This document shows positions 61,000 through 64,000 of a stretch of 64,000 nt of DNA, piece after piece (the stretch's first letter is position 1; every line of letters starts with the position of its first letter). Source of the stretch: Streptomyces aureus (GTDB lineage: Bacteria; Actinomycetota; Actinomycetes; Streptomycetales; Streptomycetaceae); the NCBI RefSeq assembly GCF_000725495.1, contig NZ_KL647041.1:2721-66720 (forward strand). Reading direction: 5' to 3'. The position numbers and the translations under genes are program-made. The notes below the pieces were generated by a model that was not told where the DNA came from, ran no database searches, and worked only from the letters and a program-made list of their open reading frames with translations.

Positions 61000-61848
61000 T
61001 CACCTCACCGGGAACGCCACGTCGCACACCGCGTCCTCGGGGCCCGCCGCGTCCCAGTCGGCGAAGTAGATCTCCCGGCACGGGCCGTCGACGGACAGAC
61101 CGCGCTCGGCGACCCAGTGCTCGACCGCCTCGAAGGCGGCGAGGATCTGCGGGTGGGCGACCTGGGCCTTGGTGATGCGGACGAAGGCGATCCGGTGGGC
61201 CGGTTCGACACGGACCGCGGCCCCGGTGGCCCGGCCCTGCCGCTCCGCCCAGGCACGCGCCGCGGCCTCGTCGACGACCGGCACGCACGCCTCCGCGGGA
61301 CCGTCGCTCTCCACGCTGACCTCGGCGTGGTACGTGACGAACGGCGGCCCGGCGACACCCCCGGCCTCCCGGGCGCCCCCCTCCAGCCGGCCCAGGGAGC
61401 CGGGGATCCACACCGGCAGCTCGGGCGCCAGGACGTGCCGCTTCTCGGTCAGCACGACCTGCTCGGGCACCTCGGCCGTTTCGACGGCGAACTTCTCGTA
61501 CATCTCGGAACTCCTCCCGGAAAGACGTCCACGGAGGTAGTCGGCGAGCGCCCGCTGCGAGGCGAACCGCGCCTCGGCACCGTCCCAGTACCCGGCGAGC
61601 AGCGCGGCGGCTTCCGTGCCGCGTGCCCCCACCACGTCCGCGACCAGCGCCAGCGGCATGTCCAGCTGGCGCAGCAGCGCGACGAGCCGGGCCCGTTCGG
61701 CCTGGTCGGCACGGTAGTAGCGGTAGCCGCTGGCCTCGTCGACGTACGCCGGGGCCAGCAGCCCCAGCCGGTCGTAGAGCCGCAGCGCCTTCGCCGAGAG
61801 CCGCGCCCGCGAGGCGAACGCGCCGATGGTGAGCAGGTCCTTGTCCAC
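61000..61848 (-). CDS. MerR-family regulator with GyrI-like effector domain
   Basis: A 282-residue BmrR-type activator. The MerR helix-turn-helix is at residues about 5-75 (LLTIGAFASRARLSAKALRLYDRLGLLAPAYVDEASGYRYY), followed by a coiled dimer helix and a C-terminal GyrI-like ligand domain (about 115-282). These proteins activate a nearby promoter on binding a hydrophobic cation or other drug. GGAGG with an 8-nt spacer selects the GTG at 61848 over an in-frame GTG at 61866. No obvious target with a 19-bp spacer promoter was identified nearby. Confidence 0.85.
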   Translation of the reverse strand: MDKDLLTIGAFASRARLSAKALRLYDRLGLLAPAYVDEASGYRYYRADQAERARLVALLRQLDMPLALVADVVGARGTEAAALLAGYWDGAEARFASQRALADYLRGRLSGRSSEMYEKFAVETAEVPEQVVLTEKRHVLAPELPVWIPGSLGRLEGGAREAGGVAGPPFVTYHAEVSVESDGPAEACVPVVDEAAARAWAERQGRATGAAVRVEPAHRIAFVRITKAQVAHPQILAAFEAVEHWVAERGLSVDGPCREIYFADWDAAGPEDAVCDVAFPVR

Positions 61849-61940
61849 CCTGTCATCCTCCGTCACCGGGCGCCTTCCGCCCGGTGACAGGGACGCTCCC
61901 CCTTGCCCCAGGGGCAAGGTCAACGCCGACGGCGGGACCG

Positions 61941-62447
61941 TCAGCCGATGGCCTTCTCGACGGCGGCGACGAGCTCGGCCGACTCCGGCTCGGTCTGCGG
62001 GGAGAAGCGGCCGACGACCGAGCCGTCGCGCCCGATCAGGAACTTCTCGAAGTTCCAGCGGATGTCGCCGGTGTGCCCCTCGGCGTCGGCGGTGTCCACG
62101 AGGCGTCCGTACAGCCCGTGCCGCGCGTCGCCGTTCACCTCGACCTTCTCGGTCATCGGGAAGGTCACGCCGTAGGTGGCGGAGCAGAACTCGGCGATCT
62201 CCTCGGAGCTGCCGGGCTCCTGGCCGAGGAACTGGTTGCAGGGCACGCCGAGGACGGTGAAGCCCTTGTCGGCGTAGCGCGCGTGCAGCCGCTCCAGGCC
62301 GGCGTACTGCGGGGTCAGCCCGCACTTGGAGGCCACGTTCACGATGAGGACGGCCTGGCCCGCGTACTGGGACAGGTCGGCGGAACCGCCCTGGAGGGCG
62401 TCGATCTCGACGTCGAGCACGGAGGTACCGGTGTTGTCAGTAGTCAT
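61941..62447 (-). CDS. glutathione peroxidase family protein (Cys type)
   Basis: A 168-residue thioredoxin-fold peroxidase. It has the peroxidatic Cys in NVASKCGLTPQY, Gln in GVPCNQFLGQEPG and Trp in IRWNFEKFLI, the full catalytic triad. Streptomyces lack glutathione, so the reductant is probably thioredoxin or mycothiol-linked. A TAGCAT hexamer 6 nt before the ATG and no Shine-Dalgarno suggest a leaderless mRNA. It is followed on the same strand by the MerR gene (92 bp) and preceded by the HTH gene. Confidence 0.93.
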   Translation of the reverse strand: MTTDNTGTSVLDVEIDALQGGSADLSQYAGQAVLIVNVASKCGLTPQYAGLERLHARYADKGFTVLGVPCNQFLGQEPGSSEEIAEFCSATYGVTFPMTEKVEVNGDARHGLYGRLVDTADAEGHTGDIRWNFEKFLIGRDGSVVGRFSPQTEPESAELVAAVEKAIG

Positions 62448-62453
62448 AAGCGG

Positions 62454-62459
62454 ATGCTA
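62454..62459 (-). promoter_or_regulatory. -10 of a leaderless promoter for the glutathione peroxidase gene
   Basis: On the minus strand TAGCAT, 6 nt before the ATG at 62447. Confidence 0.5.
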
Positions 62460-62465
62460 ACTCCG

Positions 62466-63455
62466 CTAGCCGCCGCTCCCGCCGGCCCGGCGGTCCCGCT
62501 GCGCCGTGACGAGCACCTCACCCGCGGCCGTCCGCGAGTACAGCACCGACCGTCCCGCCCGCCGCCGCTCCACGAGCCGCGCGTCCAGCAGCACCCGCAG
62601 ATGACGGCCGACCGACCCCAGACCCTGCCCGGTCACGGCGACCAGCTGGCTGGTGGAAAGGGGCGAGTCGAGGCGGACGAGGACACCGGCGCGGGCCGTT
62701 CCGAGCAGCGCTCCGAGGCTCTCCGGCACCGCCGTGGCCCCGGCGTCGGCCAGCGCCCCGGAGCACGGGTAGACCACGGCGTAGCGGCGGGTGTCCTCCC
62801 ACGACACCCAGCCGGCGCTCGGCGTGACGGGCACGAAGACCAGCCGGGCGCCGGATATCTCTCGCGGCGGGTACTCGTGCAGGTTGACCTGGAGGCGGTT
62901 GCCGCCGAGCCAGCGGGTCCCGGGCCGCAGCCCGTCCAGCGCGGCCGCCCAGCCGCCCTGGCCGAGCCGCGCGGTCCGGGCCACCACGTCGGCCTCCAGC
63001 ACCCGCCGGCGGCGGTTCCAGTCGGGACGTACGGACTCCTCCCACACGGCGGCGAGCAGGGCGGCGGCCCGCCCGGGCAGATCGTCGCGGCCGGTGAGCG
63101 CGGCGGGCAGCGGACCGCCCGCCGAGCGCAGCAGATGGGCGCGGGCGTCGGCGGGCGGAACCTCCCGCACCCGGGCGACCTCGGCCTCGAAGGTCTCGTC
63201 GCCGTACGGGGTGGGGGTGAGGAAGTCGGCGATCCACTCCCGGCCGAGTCCGCAGCGCACGAGCAGCGCGGTGACCGGGTCGGCGGCCAGCCGGCCCCGG
63301 TACGCCGGCAGGTGCGCGTCCAGCCAGGCGCGCTCGCCGGGGTGCGCGGCGGTGTCCGTGTGCAGCAGCTTCAGACAGGCGAACGTCTCGGCGAGCGGCG
63401 ACAGCACGAACCGGCTTCCGGCGAGCGTGTCCGCGTTCACCTGCCACCAGCCCAT
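62466..63455 (-). CDS. ArsR-like winged-helix regulator (DUF5937 type)
   Basis: A 329-residue protein. Residues about 1-240 form the DUF5937-like N-terminal part found in actinobacterial ArsR-like regulators. The C-terminal about 75 residues are an ArsR winged helix (LSTSQLVAVTGQGLGSVGRHLRVLLDARLVERRRAGRSVLYSRTAAG). The ATG at 63455 is used; frames starting further right are shadows. It is divergent from an MFS transporter gene, with a perfect palindrome in the 84-bp gap that is its likely operator. A transporter/repressor pair of this kind usually responds to an antibiotic-like ligand. Confidence 0.85.
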   Translation of the reverse strand: MGWWQVNADTLAGSRFVLSPLAETFACLKLLHTDTAAHPGERAWLDAHLPAYRGRLAADPVTALLVRCGLGREWIADFLTPTPYGDETFEAEVARVREVPPADARAHLLRSAGGPLPAALTGRDDLPGRAAALLAAVWEESVRPDWNRRRRVLEADVVARTARLGQGGWAAALDGLRPGTRWLGGNRLQVNLHEYPPREISGARLVFVPVTPSAGWVSWEDTRRYAVVYPCSGALADAGATAVPESLGALLGTARAGVLVRLDSPLSTSQLVAVTGQGLGSVGRHLRVLLDARLVERRRAGRSVLYSRTAAGEVLVTAQRDRRAGGSGG

Positions 63456-63483
63456 GTCCCCCCCGGCTCCCTCGCGTCCGACC

Positions 63484-63501
63484 TTTCGCGTGTGCGCGAA
63501 A
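63484..63501. promoter_or_regulatory. 18-bp palindrome between HTH and MFS genes
   Basis: TTTCGCG-TGTG-CGCGAAA, perfect 7-bp arms, centred about midway in the divergent gap. It is a likely operator for the adjacent winged-helix regulator. Confidence 0.7.
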
Positions 63502-63539
63502 CAGTATCGACCGCACAAGGGGCCCCACAGACTCCCGGC

Positions 63540-64000
63540 ATGCGCAGCTACTCGGAGCTCTTCCGCACACCGGAGTTCACCCCGCTCTTCCTGTCCTCCT
63601 CTCTTCGGACCGCCGCCTCGACGGTGAGCGGTCTGGCCCTGGGCACCCTCGTGTACCGCGCGACCGGCTCGCCGCTGCTGACCGCGCTGAGCATGTTCGG
63701 ACCCTCGCTCGTCCAGATGATCGGCGCGGTCACCCTGCTCTCGGCCGCCGACCGGCTGCCCCCGCGGGCCACGCTGGCGGGAACCGCGTTCGTCTTCGGG
63801 CTCGGCACCGCCGCCATGGCGATCCCCGGACTCCCCGTGTGGTCGGTCTTCGCCCTGCTCCTCCTCCTCGGCCTGGTCCAGTCCCTCGGCGGCGGGGTCC
63901 TGTGGGGCCTGCTGACCGAGATCCTCGCCAAGGAGGGCTATCTGCTGGGGCGTTCGGTGTTCAACATGATGAGCGGGATCGCCCAGATCACCGGGTACGC
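63540..64000 (+). CDS. MFS transporter, N-terminal part (truncated by window)
   Basis: The first 153 residues of a major facilitator protein begin at the ATG at 63540 (MRSYSELFRTPEFTPLFLSSS) and run off the right edge. Four to five hydrophobic helices are visible (LTALSMFGPSLVQMIGAVTLLSAAD; VFALLLLLGLVQSLGGGVLWGL). The start resembles drug-efflux-type MFS proteins. The divergent regulator and palindrome suggest ligand-induced efflux. Confidence 0.8.
   Translation, partial: MRSYSELFRTPEFTPLFLSSSLRTAASTVSGLALGTLVYRATGSPLLTALSMFGPSLVQMIGAVTLLSAADRLPPRATLAGTAFVFGLGTAAMAIPGLPVWSVFALLLLLGLVQSLGGGVLWGLLTEILAKEGYLLGRSVFNMMSGIAQITGY

Overview
The window is a stretch of Streptomyces chromosome. Support comes from very high GC with G/C at third codon positions, GTG starts and GTGA/ATGA overlaps, the afsK, afsS and afsR regulatory genes, an F420 synthase (fbiC), an XRE/DUF397 pair and a DUF6082 gene carrying a TTA codon. 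It looks like core chromosome, with no integrase, transposase, tRNA, rRNA or CRISPR array that I could see.

About 1-33300 is dominated by CoA-linked degradation genes: an NDP-forming acyl-CoA synthetase, two Ltp/SCP-x-like thiolase-fold proteins, two Zn-ribbon OB-fold (DUF35) proteins, an acyl-CoA dehydrogenase, a crotonase-like protein, a FadD3-like ligase, two luciferase-like F420 oxidoreductases, an SDR, two amidohydrolases and an aldehyde dehydrogenase. A 15-bp palindrome, CTGAC-N5-GTCAG (best form CTGACGGTCCGTCAG), lies upstream of nearly every transcription unit of this set: 13 good copies. It recurs at 50823 between an SDR and an EthD-like gene and is absent from unrelated genes. A TetR-family gene at 11205-11852 carries a one-mismatch copy over its own leaderless start and is the best local candidate for the repressor. 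The gene content resembles actinobacterial steroid or isoprenoid acid degradation, but the substrate is not known from sequence.

Inside this block sit the global secondary-metabolism regulators: afsK (13429-15756), afsS (20484-20657) and afsR (20865-23819). A SARP-type direct repeat lies between afsR and afsS. Operator-controlled catabolic genes separate afsK from afsS and share the region upstream of afsR.

33400-43200 carries a membrane-anchored hypothetical protein, a DUF4232 lipoprotein, an F420/deazaflavin nitroreductase-like protein, an endonuclease/phosphatase-fold protein, the DUF6082 gene in a lower-GC patch, a Tat-exported PHP metallohydrolase and fbiC. FbiC makes the deazaflavin core (FO) of the cofactor expected for the LLM and nitroreductase-like proteins nearby.

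43300-50000 holds a STAND-type NTPase with TPRs, an ADP-ribosylglycohydrolase-fold protein that has lost both metal-binding motifs, and a sodium:solute symporter. 51800-64000 holds a DUF397/XRE pair, a GPP34 protein, a D-Ala-D-Ala carboxypeptidase with a very long acidic cytoplasmic N-terminus, a polytopic membrane protein, an alpha/beta hydrolase with a Cys nucleophile, a MerR regulator, a glutathione peroxidase, and a divergent HTH regulator/MFS pair flanking an 18-bp palindrome. The MFS gene is cut by the right edge. Several genes show a TANNNT hexamer 6-7 nt before the start codon and no Shine-Dalgarno, suggesting leaderless mRNAs.
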